The position numbers and the translations under genes were made by a program. Shown piece by piece: positions 9,588 to 20,583 of a stretch of 38,874 nt of DNA. A model generated the notes under the pieces. It was not told the DNA's origin. It saw nothing but the letters and a program-made list of their open reading frames with translations, and ran no database searches. Position 1 is the stretch's first letter, and every line of letters starts with the position of its first letter. The stretch is from Symsagittifera roscoffensis (lineage: Eukaryota > Xenacoelomorpha > Acoela > Convolutidae), in the NCBI RefSeq assembly GCF_963678635.1, contig NW_026971078.1, forward strand, positions 1 through 38,874. Direction: 5' to 3'.

Positions 9588-11269
9588 GGAACAATGTACC
9601 AAAGGTTTTACACTAAATTTATAGGCGGCATCGATCAAAGCTCGTACATTAACAGATTATTACCATCAAATCTAACGTGTAAGTTTCACCTCATGCGCTT
9701 CAAACAGATTGATGAGCGTGAAAATTGCTTAAAGATAAGTTACTTGGAAAAAAAAACAAAAAAAAATAAAGCACCAGTAACATTAATTTCGACTTTAGGC
9801 TCTTTTTTTCACCAGAATGGACATATCGACGGAACTACTGGGTTTCAGAGCTTTAACTCAGAAACAAAACCCTAGAACGGCCGAAAGCATAGAACTGCAT
9901 TTTTCATATTCATCTTCTCTCTTTTTTCGTAGTTTAATGGAAATTTCTGAAATCATGAAAAATGCCAATTTCCGTAAATTGAAAGAAAACTGCGCAAAAA
10001 TATTAAGATAAAGGTCACATCTACAACTAATGGTAGTAACCTGACATGATCCAACTAAAAAACCGGCAATTTCAAATTTTGAACAATACAAAAAAACGTC
10101 CTATCTAGGAAAAAAACGTTGAGCAGTCATATTTGGAGTCACATGTATAAAATTTCATGAGAACTTGAAACAGTGAGGATTTTATAAATTTTTTGAAACT
10201 CTTATTCGACATATTTTGAAAGGTCGCCATGCTTACAGGCAAGATGGGCAACCTTTGAGAATATCTTGGCGTCATACAGCCATAGAGCTGCCAAGTTCCA
10301 TATTTCCGAATTTTTTCTAAGCTAACAGGATAATTTTGAAAAATCATTGAAAACGGCATATCTCGGAAACTAAGATGATTTGAGCAGCCAAACTCGGAGA
10401 TAAGATCTGAAACCAGTGAGAGTATCTTGACAGCGCCCAACTACAGGATTTTTCTTTTCAAATTTTGAGTTTTATAAAAAAAAAAATGAAACAATAACAG
10501 AACTTGTCGGATCTCATAGACTTAAAGTTTTCAGATATTCATTGTTAAAGACCAATCTAGCAGACCCTGATGTAACCCTGACAGCATTTCACTGTTGGGT
10601 TGCTAATTTCGAACTTGGTGACTTAAAGATGAATTCAAACTAGAAAATCGAATATATTAAACGTTTCAGCCTGAGTAATTGAATCAATTTTTTTTTCACT
10701 ACATGCAAACAACAAAAACGAAGCAAGAGAAACTAGCAGAAAATGAGACAAAAGCCGCTAAGTAAAAAAACTAAATCAGTAGAGAAAAGCTAGATCTACC
10801 ATAGTTTCCATATATTTGTCTTGAAAAAGCAACTGAAGAACTATGAAAGCATCTCATCATAAAGTTGCATAATTCAATTTTTAAAAAAAGAAACACTGAA
10901 ACGAAATTGGCATTGCAAAAAAGGGAAAATCCCTTAGAACTTTAAACTCGCGCTCGACCAGATGAATGGTTGAACTGCATGATGCACTTAGAGACTTGCA
11001 ATCAATGGTTCGCATGGATACAAAAACGAACTTAACAATTTTTTTGAACATAACGTTGACTTCAGCAAGCATTTTGAACCTATCAGGTATTGGAATTTTA
11101 ACATGTGTCGGTAGGATCAGTACCCTCCCGGGGCACGAAGTTGGAGAAACAACAACGTTATTTGTGGAAGATCACGGAAAGGGTTAATCCATCTCCAATA
11201 GATTTAGTATATAACTGTTAGTAAAAACATAGTAAAATAGGATATTCGAGCCGTGTTTTTAATGGTAAT
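9588..11269. other. AT-rich non-coding stretch
   Basis: This is the upstream region of the BRD8-like gene and the left flank of the first LINE. It holds short open frames on both strands, the longest about 110 codons at 10105-10440 minus, without recognisable motifs. A 73-codon frame at 10966-11187 plus is also unrecognised. The left boundary of the LINE is not sharp; its repeated 5' region is clear from about 11361. Confidence 0.45.
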
Positions 11270-11360
11270 CATGTAGTCTGGGGATCCGAGACCCAGCTAT
11301 GTGATTATCTTCGCATGCAAACCGAAGCTGATCAAAAGTCGTTTGACTGATGGCCTAAAA

Positions 11361-11423
11361 ATGGTAACTTTCACTTAGCCCTAAACAGACCGAAATGGTA
11401 ACTTTCACTTAGCCCTAAACAGG
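11361..11423 (+). repeat. Two tandem 34-bp units in the LINE 5' region
   Basis: ATGGTAACTTTCACTTAGCC starts at 11361 and again at 11395, each copy followed by CTAAACAG. Tandem repeats in LINE 5' regions often carry promoter activity; no function is shown here. Confidence 0.75.
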
Positions 11424-11775
11424 TCTAGACGGTGAAAAACGAGTATAATTTCGGTAATTTACGCTGGCCAGTCCTCAATAGGTGAACGACGAATTGAAGA
11501 TGAAGAAAAATTACCGCAATTATACAGACCGATAAATTACAGACCGATAAATTACCGAAATTATACGGTATTTTCTTCATCTTCAATTCGTCGTTCACCT
11601 ATTGAGGACTGGCCAGCGTAAATTACCGAAATTATACTCGTTTTTCACCGTCTAGACCTAGGTCTGTTTTTCACACCTAGGTCTTTTTTTCACACCTAAA
11701 CAGACCGATAGACGGTGAAAAACGAGTATAATTTCGGTAATTTACGCTGGCCAGTCCTCAATAGGTGAACGACGA
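11421..11775. repeat. 89-bp perfect inverted repeat plus a third direct copy
   Basis: The block at 11421-11509 (starting AGGTCTAGACGGTGAAAAAC) recurs as an exact reverse complement at 11571-11659. A 65-bp direct copy lies at 11711-11775 (GACGGTGAAAAACGAG through GGTGAACGACGA). The 61-bp spacer holds two shorter repeats of ACAGACCGATAAATT. The RNA could fold into a long hairpin. It lies immediately before ORF1. Confidence 0.9.
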
Positions 11776-11825
11776 CTTGAAATACGAGCTGCAGGAAGAC
11801 TTGATCGAAAATGTTACTTAATTTA

Positions 11826-12700
11826 AACGAATTATCGAAAACTTAACTGTATCAACGAAAGATGAAGAAAAAGGAAACAAATTTATTGATCTAGAAAATT
11901 TTAAAAACACGGGCAATTCGAAAATTAAAGAAAGAAAATTTGAAATTGAATGGAGCAAGATTGAAACTCGGAGCAGAAATCAGAACAAACGAAGCGAAAA
12001 TAACCAAGAAAGCAAGAAAAACCAAGAAATCAGAATACAAGCAACCAATATTCAAGAAGAAAAATTCAACCAACAACGAAAACATTTATTTTTACCACGA
12101 GAAGGAGAATATTCTGGCCTATTACTGGGAGATTCAATTGTTAACAGAATCAATGGGGAACAAATATCGGAAAATGTGTTGGCGAGAGGATTTGGTGGGC
12201 ACACAATTTCTGCATTGCTGGAACGCGTGAGAAATAGTAAATCGCGACATTTTAAACATGTAACTACGCTAATTGGAATTAATGACTGCCTCTCAAATGA
12301 TTTCAACGCGAAGGAAGCCGTGAGTAGCTTACAAAAACTAATTTATCTCGTAAATCATAAATTCTCCCCAAAAACATTTTCACTATGTACTGTAACTCCC
12401 TTAGGCGCTTCTAGAAAAGATTTTAATCCAAATGCCCAGAAGCTAAACACGCAAATTCTTAGTTTAGTAAGGAATGTAAAGGACTTGGGCGAAGTAAAAT
12501 TGGATATTTTAGACATACACAAAAATTTTAGTCAAAATACCGATGCGCTTAGCTCGGATGGTTTGCATCCTTCTGATGGGGGTGTTGAAATTTTGGTGCA
12601 AAGTTTTAGAGATTCTTTTAGAGGTTCTGATGTTAATGCAAACACATGTGAGATTACAACCCGCCCCAAAATGAAGCAAACCCACAATCATCAAATTTAG
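11826..12700 (+). pseudogene. LINE copy 1 ORF1 with C-terminal SGNH/GDSL esterase
   Basis: The frame is open from about 11826 to the TAG at 12700. A further open segment upstream (LQEDLIENV, before a TAA at 11823) suggests the original ORF began earlier. The N-terminal half is charged and probably coiled. From about 12110 an SGNH-hydrolase fold is readable. Block I is LLLGDSIVNRI with the nucleophile Ser at 12134. The Gly block is ARGFGGHT. Block III is IGIND at 12272-12286, and the closing DGLHPSD has Asp 12557 and His 12566. All catalytic residues are present. In CR1/L2 elements this domain sits in ORF1p, which coats the element RNA; its esterase substrate is not settled, and membrane lipid is one proposal. 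No in-frame ATG survives, so this copy probably cannot make the protein. Confidence 0.8.
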
Positions 12701-12785
12701 ATCCAAAAACGGCAGAAATGATACAATTTTTCCAAAATAGTTTCATATTTTTTTTGGTGCAAACTTTGCGATTGTTTAATTTATT

Positions 12786-15700
12786 ATGCTGAATTTTAAA
12801 TTCTGGTTGTTTTGTGCAATTTTTCTAATTTCCAAGGCTCAGATGGAAAATATAGAAAAAACCATTGTTTACTGGGGCTATCTAAGCTGCCATCAAAAGA
12901 TATTAACATCGAAATGTGGGATAAATGAGTGGAGAGCTACCACACTGACTCGTCTTTTCCTTTTTGCTTTGTTACTAAACCAAAGTGGGGATGTTGAAAA
13001 AAAACCCTGGTCCTACTGAAACCATTGAAACAGTCTACGGCATCTGCTCAAAAAATTGTGCAAATCTTAAATTTATTCAATTGAATTTTCAAAGTTTTAT
13101 TAAAAAACGGATGCAATTGAAACAGTTTCTTGATGATATGGGCGAAAATACAATTATAGGAATTTCCGAAACGTGGCTTAAAAAACAAGATAGTGACAAT
13201 GTATGGAATCTCCACCCTAGAACGCATGCGATGTTCAGATATGATAGGCAATCAGCGGTAAAAAAGAAAGGCGGTGGCGTTTTGTTATATATACCAGTCA
13301 AATTGGCTCCGAAATTGAGGCCTGATTTAAATTTATTTGATAAAGAAAAATATGAGTCAGTGTGGGTTGAGTGCAAATCTACATTTAACGTTTACAGTAG
13401 AGAAAAAATATTAGTTAATTTGTGTTATGATCCAACTTTATTGATTTTTTGGAACAATTAACGCTTAACATAGATAATGCATTTTCAGTTTCTAATAAAA
13501 TTACGCTTCTGGGTGATTATAACATAAATTACCTGGACATCAAAGAAAAAGAAAATTTAGATTCTATAATTATCCATATGGATTGACGGTTTTTTGTCCA
13601 AACGATGAGACCAGAATTAGTTCCTCAACTAAAACTCATATCGACTACATTATCAGTGACTATGAAACAAACGGCATTGAATTTTGTTTTGATAATTCTT
13701 ACAAAATCGACCATTTTGCTTCATTTATTTTGACGGATATAAAATGCTGCAAAAGTTCACCGAGGATAATTTCGACTTTCAATAAGAAAAATTACCAGAA
13801 AAATGAATTTTGCAATACACTCTTCGCTCTTCCTTGGTATCTCTTATATCAATGTACAGACGCGCAAAACATGTTCTCGACGATGATTTATTTAATTTCT
13901 AGTGCTCTTCAGCAACATGCTCCTATCGAAAAAACATTTGTTTGTAATTTTAAACCAAAAAATGTGTTGAAAACGGAATGGATCGATTCAGAATGTCAGC
14001 AATTGCTGATTAAGAAACAGAATTCACTCAGATCATATCGCAGTCAAAGCACAAGCGATTATTGGTCAAAGTACCAGTTTTTACGTAATCAAATGAGCCA
14101 ATTGATTAGAAGTAAACAACTCGATCATTCAAAAAATTGTTTTTCACTTCTCAGCACTATCCAACAAAAACGGAAAAATATTAACCAAGTTAGAGGTACA
14201 TGTTCTGGCAACAATCGAATTACAGTTCTACGAAATTCCTTCAGTGAAATGATAAGCCAAGACAAAAAAATTGCCAATCATTTAAATTATATTATTTCAA
14301 CTTTAGGCGATTTTTTCGGCGCTAAAAAGCCTCCGAATTACAACAAATCTGCCTCTGAATCTGCGCCTTTCCATTTTCAACACGTTACAGTGAAGCAATG
14401 CTTTGATATAGTTCGAAAAATCAATGTCAGAAAACCACTCGGACCTTGTACCGTACCTGCTTGGGCAATCATTGACGGTCAATCAGTTATAGTTCCAAAT
14501 TTAACTTTTGTAATAAATACTTGCTTAGATAAGAACATTTTCCCGATCGAACTGAAAAAAGCACACGTAACCCCTTTGTTTAAAAAAGATGACCCAATGG
14601 ATGCAAAAAATTATCGGCCAATATCAATAACTTGTGCTTTTTCTAAAATTTTTGAAAAAATTTTGCATGCCCAAATAACAAAACATCTTGACAAATTTCA
14701 AATAATGACACCATTTCAATTCGGATTTCGCAAAAACATTTCAACACAAGATGCTCTTGTTTATGTGACAGAAAGTATTTGAAATCAAATAGATTCAAAA
14801 AAAATTGTACACGCAGCTTTATTAGATCTGTCCAAGGCTTTTGATTCTAATTCGCATGAAGTTTTAATTGAAAAAATGCTTTCTCTCGGTTTTTCAAATG
14901 GAGCAAATACTTTAATTGCTAGCTTCCTAAACAAACGTATTTGAAGAGTAAACGTCAATGGAATCTTTTCAGACTGGGTTGAAATCAAACGAGGTGTCCC
15001 ACAAGGAACGGTACTTGGTCCGTTGTTGTTCAATTTATATGTTAATGACATACAAGAGCGATTATATGAAGGTTGTACTTTAGTTCAATATGCTAACGAC
15101 TCTATGGTTTTTTCCTCTTCTATAGTTTCTGAGGATGCTTTGAATCGATTACAAAAATCACTCAATAATCTAACGGAATTTTTTGCAGAGAACCAATTGA
15201 ATCTGAATGCATCTAAATCAGAATTTATATCATTTTGTCAAAAAAATGATAGCAAAAATGTAGATACTGATACAATAGTAAATAATGGGCATTATGTAGC
15301 CAAAAAATCAGAATGCAAATATTTAGGCCTTATTCTTGATTCAAGTTTATCTTTTCATGCTCAAATCAAAACAATTCTCCAAAAAATGGCACAAGGAATT
15401 AAAACTATAGATACAATTGGACAACAACTGCCGACATGATCCTTAGTTGGCCTGCTTTATCACATTTAGATTATTCAGCAATTTTTTAATACAAATTAAT
15501 GCTACTTTGATGCTACCTCTAGAGAAACAGTTTAACTGGGCGTTAATAGGAATATATTTCAGATCGAAATTTAAATCTTCTTCCCTTCTTCGCATTAGCA
15601 AATCGTTCATTGGAATCGAGAAAATAATTGAGTTAAAGTGTATAACATACTTATACCAATATCTTACAAACAAAAAGAAGGCTTTTCAAAAAACATTGAG

Positions 15701-15959
15701 ACTACCGTCTGCCAATTATAGGCTCAACAAAAGAACGAAACAAATTGTTTTTGACAAACATTGTTCAACCGCTTCTCTACAAAAAACATTTTTTCATTTG
15801 ACTTCTAAAAAATGGAATTCACTGCTCATAATTTTGCGCAATTTCAAAAAATCGAGAACAGGATTCAAGAAAAAATTGAAAGAATTTTACTGGAGTGAAT
15901 TGAGAAACAATCCAATATGTACAAATACAAACACGTGGCGTGATTTCCGTTTTTGCTAG
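12786..15959 (+). pseudogene. LINE copy 1 ORF2: 2A leader, APE endonuclease, reverse transcriptase
   Basis: From ATG 12786 the product starts with a hydrophobic segment (FKFWLFCAIFLI), followed by LLLNQSGDVE and a 2A-like site broken by one base in an A-run. After it comes an APE-type endonuclease: IQLNFQS, the catalytic Glu in GISETW, GDYN near 13511, and HIDYIISD and KIDH at 13637-13720. The reverse transcriptase follows (14340-15400): PLFKKDDPMDAKNYRPISI, LLDLSKAFDS, RGVPQGTVLGPLLFNLYVND, then YAND at 15089-15100 where YADD is expected. Lesions are a frameshift near 13000, another near 13460, a stop/shift near 13580, TGA at 14780-14782 and 14942-14944, and a frameshift near 15440. The C-terminal tail ends at 15959. 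The enzyme would nick DNA and prime reverse transcription there (target-primed reverse transcription) in intact relatives. Confidence 0.85.
12987..13015 (+). other. 2A-like ribosome-skipping motif, frameshifted
   Basis: The bases encode SGDVEK and then fall out of frame in a run of eight A (12997-13004). The +1 frame directly after it reads NPGP, the invariant end of 2A peptides. 2A-like motifs near the start of the endonuclease-RT protein are known in CR1/L2-like LINEs of marine invertebrates, where they separate the leader from the enzyme during translation. Confidence 0.75.
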
Positions 15960-16375
15960 TTCTATATGTTTTAATTTAGTTTAATTTTTCACACATTGTT
16001 TGAAAGAGTATCTGTATATACTCTGTATATACGCTGTATGTTTGGACTATCTATAAAATTGTTTGTAAAGTTTTAATACCAGCTCCTTCTTATTTCTTAA
16101 AACTGATGTTTTTTTAGTATCCGTAACTTCATATATTTTATTCAACCAACTTCTGAACTGTAACCGAACTTGTTTTGTTTTGTTTTGTTTTGTTTATTGC
16201 TTGTTTTCTGATGTTGTGTTTTTGTTTGATGTAACCAATGAAATTTAAACAACTCCTGGGTGGGCCTATTAAAGGCATAAGACTATCATGATCAGCAAAC
16301 TTTTCAGCGACAAACCATTCGCCCCGAGCGTATGCCCGAGTTAGAGGCCTTAATGTCCTTTATTGTATTTGTACT
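15960..16375 (+). other. LINE copy 1 3' UTR with (TTTTG)n
   Basis: This is non-coding sequence after the RT tail. It holds a (TTTTG)n microsatellite at 16171-16195 and a conserved-looking segment GGGTGGGCCTATTAAAGGCA near 16259, and closes with CCTTTATTGTATTTGTAC (16356-16373). The last two resemble CR1/L2 3' ends recognised by the element's own reverse transcriptase. The exact end is inferred. Confidence 0.55.
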
Positions 16376-16979
16376 AGGCGGCAGGTACTGACCCTCCGCC
16401 TGGTACTGTTTAGCTTTTTAACTTAGTTAAGACCAAAAATTCCGGGGGCCGGAGGGTTAGGTGTGAAGTCATGAGCCCGCTAATCCTAAGGCCCTAGGAA
16501 CAAAAAAAATTAAAGAGAAAGCGTAAAACTGGGCGAAAACAAGGTTAAACCAAAAAAAATAAACCAGGAACAAATTTACTTGAAAACAAAAAAAGTACAA
16601 AAAAACAGTAAAAAATCCACCAAAAAAGACCAAAAACAGTAAAAAACAAAAAATAACAGTTTTTTTATTTTTTACGGACTGAATGTGATCTGAACTTTCT
16701 AATGTTGTTGTTTCAGATTGATTTTTATTGTTTCTGATTGAAAGATCGAGTGTTTTGATGGTGGGTAAGGTACCCTCTCTTGAGTGTCGTTTGAGTGTTT
16801 AAGCACGTTATTGATATTTTTGCCGGTGACCGGAGGGTAGAGTGGCAAGCTGACATACGTGTTCCTGACTCAACAAGAGGCAACAGGGGCAACATCCACA
16901 ACGACTGTTGGGTATCGTTGATACAATTTTAGTATCGTTCGGGTACTATTTCATTAAAATTTAAGTGGTGGGGTGCACA
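16376..16979 (+). repeat. Candidate 5' LTR or leader
   Basis: This AT-rich segment with GC islands (two GGAGGGT motifs at 16454 and 16834) precedes a PBS-like sequence and ends GTGCACA. It holds no gene. LTR identity is inferred from position and the CA end only, because no partner copy was found in the window. Confidence 0.3.
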
Positions 16980-16981
16980 AT

Positions 16982-16999
16982 TGGCGCGGTCCGATTGCA
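16982..16999 (+). other. Candidate tRNA primer-binding site
   Basis: TGGCGCGGTCCGATTG starts with TGG, complementary to a tRNA CCA end, and lies 2 nt after a CA dinucleotide, as in gypsy-type elements. The cognate tRNA was not identified. Confidence 0.35.
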
Positions 17000-18146
17000 T
17001 CCTCCATCGATTGCGAATTTCCGATTGAAGGGTCTTAGTTCGGATATCTTGGTGCCAAAGAGGGTATAATAACATTTATTAACGACTACTAATAGGTTAT
17101 TGTCCTTATTATACATTACTTATCTCCCATTTAGACCCGAGAAACACCCCAATTTTGTCGAAAAATACTGCTTTTCGACCAAGCTGTTATCCCCAGAAGT
17201 TTTGGATATCCGAGTTTTCCCGAACCGCCAATAGTTTCTGCGCAGTGAGCTACTTCGTAGTTCGATCTCACTAACCAAAGAAACAGCGCGAAAAAGACTT
17301 AAAAGAAGTTGGCGAAAATCGATTTTCGTCAATATGTTTTGATAATCGAGTTCTTGAGTTTTAAAAATGGAGCGATAAACCCTTTTTTTTAGTAAGGAGC
17401 CTGCTAGCATATTTTTGAGTAACACTCCGAATAGCTCCGTGGATAGAGCTAGAGATTTAAAGATTGGAAAAGGAAAGAACCGGAGGGACCATGTTTGATA
17501 GTTTATGACCAAATTTTTGTTTCCAAACCCAATTTGGTCCGGTTTCTTGCATCATTCCAGTGCCGCCCAGGGCTAGCTACTACGCTCATTTTAAGTAATT
17601 TTAAGCACTTTCAGTAAGAATTGCGGAAAAAGTCTCTGAGAACCTACAAAGGTAATGAAAACAAGGCCATTTCGGCAAAGGCGTTGATTTCTCAAAGACT
17701 AACAAACCGATCGGAATAATTTTGGTACCACATATCAACGTTTTTGACCCTTTGTTGAATTGCAACCGTTTTTAGGTTGATAACTTTAGGAGAGAAAAAA
17801 ATTTTTAGAAATTGTTTTTCGGAGGGTCCATTTTTTAGGGAACCCTCCGAGCAGAAGTACTTTTTTAAAAACCGCGTTTTTATCCTACTAGGTAGTAACC
17901 TACCTAGTAGGATAAAAACGCGGTTTTATAAAAAATACTTCTGCTCGGATGGTTCCCTAAAAGTTGGAACCTCCGAAAAACAAATGCTAAAAAAATGTTC
18001 TCTCCTAAAGTTATCAACATAAAACGGTTGCCGAGTCAGCCCACCTTGTTTCAAGCAAGCTAGAACGCAATCGGAGGCTTTAGAGCGGTTAAATTATCTG
18101 TTTTTGTGATTTGTGGTGAACCTTCCGAAGCAAACCTCCGGAGTCG
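17000..18146 (+). other. Long leader of the gypsy-type element
   Basis: There is no convincing gene in about 1.1 kb. Open frames at 17120-17512 (minus) and 17777-18022 (plus) lack known motifs; the latter is produced by the inverted repeat. The stretch ends at the gag ATG. Confidence 0.5.
17762..18031. repeat. 270-bp near-palindrome (long inverted repeat)
   Basis: The arms 17762-17895 and 17900-18031 are reverse complements around a TAAC loop. The inner 28 bp on each side (17868-17895 and 17900-17927, ending ATCCTACTAGGTAG in the left arm) are perfect, and the outer parts have scattered mismatches and small indels. It lies in the leader just before gag. It could be a fold-back insertion or a replication-born palindrome. 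Confidence 0.9.
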
Positions 18147-18890
18147 ATGTACGATGAGTGCATGACGTTGCTCCGAACCGATGGATTGTCTTCTGGATAT
18201 GACGGTCCGAGACAGGAGAAGAGCAAGAGAGCGTTGTCTGACTCGCCAACTAGACCAATGTCAGATGGGATTACGATGGGAGGATCGTCGACATACGAAA
18301 AGCTGAAGATGTGGATGGACACGCAGAAGGTTGGTGCATCGTCAAGTACCAGGCTGCAACCTCAATTGATGTCATCGTCCCTGGGTCTTAACCCAGTGCT
18401 GGCAACGGCTAGCGACTTGAGTGACAAGTTTGCCGGTGTAATGACAGGCCTTGAAGAACTGCGACACGATATGACCAAAAGGATGGATCGAGTCGAAGAA
18501 GGGGCTCAAAAGGGCCACCAAGAAAGACTGAGAGATGAGCTGACAGACGTGAAGTCACTAGCGAGAATTGATCAGGCCCAGCTGATTCGGGACACGGATC
18601 AGTGCCTGGCGGAAAGCTTGGCAATGGCAACCAAGGAGTCACAAGAAAGAGACGTAAGGATGACGAGAGAGATCCAGCGATTATTGAACGATCATGACAC
18701 AACCTATGGTCATACGAAGACTAACTTGGAGAAAAGACTAGATGCAAAAACTGACCTTTTGATGCGGAAGCTTGATGAGATCTGGAGCGGCAGCAACCGA
18801 CAGAGTCGTCCCGCTTCAACGAGGGATTCGCGTCGGGCAACTAACGAATCTCGAACCCACAATGGTGCAGGGGCGCAGCCGAGATTGAGC
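18147..18890 (+). pseudogene. Gag N-terminal part, coiled coil (gypsy-type element)
   Basis: This frame of about 245 codons opens at ATG 18147. It encodes a Ser/Pro-rich start followed by a long predicted coiled coil with heptad-like spacing (for example DLSDKFAGVMTGLEELRHDM and ESQERDVRMTREIQRLLND) and an Arg/Ser-rich end. At about 18890 the reading switches abruptly to unrelated sequence belonging to the nested LINE. Gag similarity resumes at about 23650 with a capsid-like segment. The codon composition is GC-richer than the LINE. Assignment to Gag rests on its position upstream of capsid and Pol and on the clean interruption; the coiled coil itself is not diagnostic. Confidence 0.6.
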
Positions 18891-19213
18891 CGGATTTTGA
18901 GCTTTTTCTCCATTTTCTTATCCTCAATTGTAACTTTTCCTTTCGTGATTTCTAGGCCCTGCTCTGGTTTAATCATTTTCAGAAGTTCAATTAAGACTTC
19001 GATAACGACACCTTTGGCTTCTTTAAGATTTAGCGGGGCACTGTTATCCTGGAGAGCACCACACGTCCTGCTTATAGTGGCAAGAAAATCATCTATTCTA
19101 TTAGACTGAAGCATAACAGGATAAGCAGCCCGGTAGTACTTTTGCAAGACTTGAACTGTCTTCTCGTCTTCGTTTGACTGCAGTAATTTCAATAAGTTAC
19201 CAGTCAGTTGCAT
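18890..19213 (-). pseudogene. Opposite-strand coding segment, probably inverted 5' part of LINE copy 2 ORF1
   Basis: On the minus strand, 108 codons run open from ATG 19213 (MQLTGNLLKLLQSNEDEKT, then EKKLKIRLN) up to the gag junction. The peptide is mostly helical and unlike anything I recognise. The ATG lies 11 bp from, and head-to-head with, the plus-strand ORF1 ATG at 19225. LINE insertions often carry inverted 5' segments from twin priming. In that model the minus-strand frame is the N-terminal part of ORF1. It could also be an independent gene fragment. The minus-strand frame continues beyond 18890 into gag only by chance. Confidence 0.4.
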
Positions 19214-19224
19214 CCATTTTACCC

Positions 19225-20117
19225 ATGTCGAGCAAAAAACTTAGCCAAGAAGAATTTAATGGACTTCAAAAATCAGCATTATACAAGATTTATTCCGATT
19301 TGTACGACCAAAAGGAAGATTATCGTTAAATAATGGAGTTTATTGAGAAACCAGCGGAAGCAGACAAGGATGGCAAACTACAGTCAACATCGACGAAAGC
19401 AAAAGAAGTATCAAAAACTTTCAGAAACCTTTCGCCTTTTCCTGTACCAGAGGAGTGGGTAAACTTGATTTTGGGTTCAAGTATAATTGCTAGGGTAAAA
19501 ATTGAAACTTTCCCCAATGATACGGTTGTTCATGCATACAAAGGTAGCTCCACTGAGGAAAAAATAAAAGTCCTTGACCATTATAGTAAAAAAAACTTAA
19601 GTGTGTGATAATCCAAGATGGGGCAAACTCCATCTTAAAAAAAACTTACTCAACAATTGATGAATTTAGCGCCAAATATGAAGAACTTATCGCTTTAATA
19701 ACTGCAAAATTTTCAAAAGATTCGATTGTTATTTGCGAAATACCACCAATACTCAACAATGATGATGCTAATGACAAAATTGATCATTATAATCGTTTTG
19801 TGAATGAAATGTATGGTTCGACGACGGGATTTGAGGTGCTTAATCTAAACTCAAACATCAAAAGCTTGGAGAGCTATCAGAGTTTATATTTTGACACTAT
19901 ACACCTGGACGATGAATTAGGTATACCATTCTTGCGCAATTACCTCGGCTCATACGTGTTCAAACACTCAAGTAAACTCCCGAGGATAAAACCAGCCACT
20001 GATTATACTGGAAAAGCAAATTCCAACCAAAAATCGCTTTCCAATTATCAACACAAAAATGTTTATAGGTCTACCAATCGACCCTATAGTAACGATCGCA
20101 TGCACCCATATGGCTGA
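19225..20117 (+). pseudogene. LINE copy 2 ORF1 with SGNH-like domain
   Basis: Starting at ATG 19225 (MSSKKLSQEEF), the frame meets a TAA at about 19327 and then runs to 19608. A frameshift follows, and 19605-20117 continues the domain. The SGNH fold is readable. The block-I segment is LILGSSIIARV, with the serine kept but Asp replaced by Ser in the GDS motif. The block-III-like IIQDGANSI follows, and the closing DTIHLDDELG keeps Asp and His. After the domain comes a basic Asn/Ser-rich tail (KPATDYTGKANSN), possibly RNA-binding. As in copy 1, the protein would accompany the element RNA. The GDS change may reduce or abolish catalysis. Confidence 0.7.
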
Positions 20118-20583
20118 CAAACTGGTCATGGCCGACAAACTGGTCAAAATAATTTCAACAACAACACATGGGCTGTGATAGTAATTATAACCATAATCTG
20201 AATCGTAACCAGCAGTCATATAACTACTCGTAAGGTTTTCATCATTAAGTAATGCTTGTTAAGACTATCTTTTTGATAAACGACTGTTACTTGCTATTTG
20301 TAATTTTAACTATAATTGTTCTACAAAACGATATGCAGTTACTTTTTGTCTCAACTAGCATATCTGTCATCAGCTTCTGCGAAAGCGATCAATTTGTAGC
20401 TTATGAGGTACTGAATTAAAAAAAGGAAAGTATCTTTTTCCATGGGTTGCCACAAAATACTCGAACAAATATTATTGCACTATACTTAAGAGTATAAGCT
20501 ATTACTTTTACAATTATTATAAAAAAAACACAAGCAAGACTTATAAAAAACAAGTAAGGCCCCTTCACAAAACTCTCCTAACA

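Larger units (their letters stand above)
11270..16375 (+). mobile_element. CR1/L2-like non-LTR retrotransposon (copy 1, inactive)
   Basis: The unit has the order expected of a full-length element: a repeated 5' region, ORF1 ending in an SGNH esterase, and ORF2 with a leader, a 2A-like motif, APE endonuclease, reverse transcriptase and C-terminal tail. A 3' UTR with a (TTTTG)n tract and a GGGTGGGCCTATTAAAGGC segment follows. It ends near CTTTATTGTATTTGTA, similar to CR1/L2 3' ends. Esterase-bearing ORF1 is established for several CR1/L2 elements. Two TGA stops in the RT frame, at least three frameshifts and an active-site change make it inactive. Both outer limits are approximate. Confidence 0.8.

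Noticed and set aside
10966-11187. 73-codon plus-strand frame considered as a small gene or a spliced-leader/snRNA unit
   Set aside because: No protein motif, and no convincing Sm site, promoter element or secondary structure that I could support.
17120-17512. 130-codon minus-strand frame in the gypsy leader
   Set aside because: No known motif; the region precedes gag and the frame is most likely incidental.
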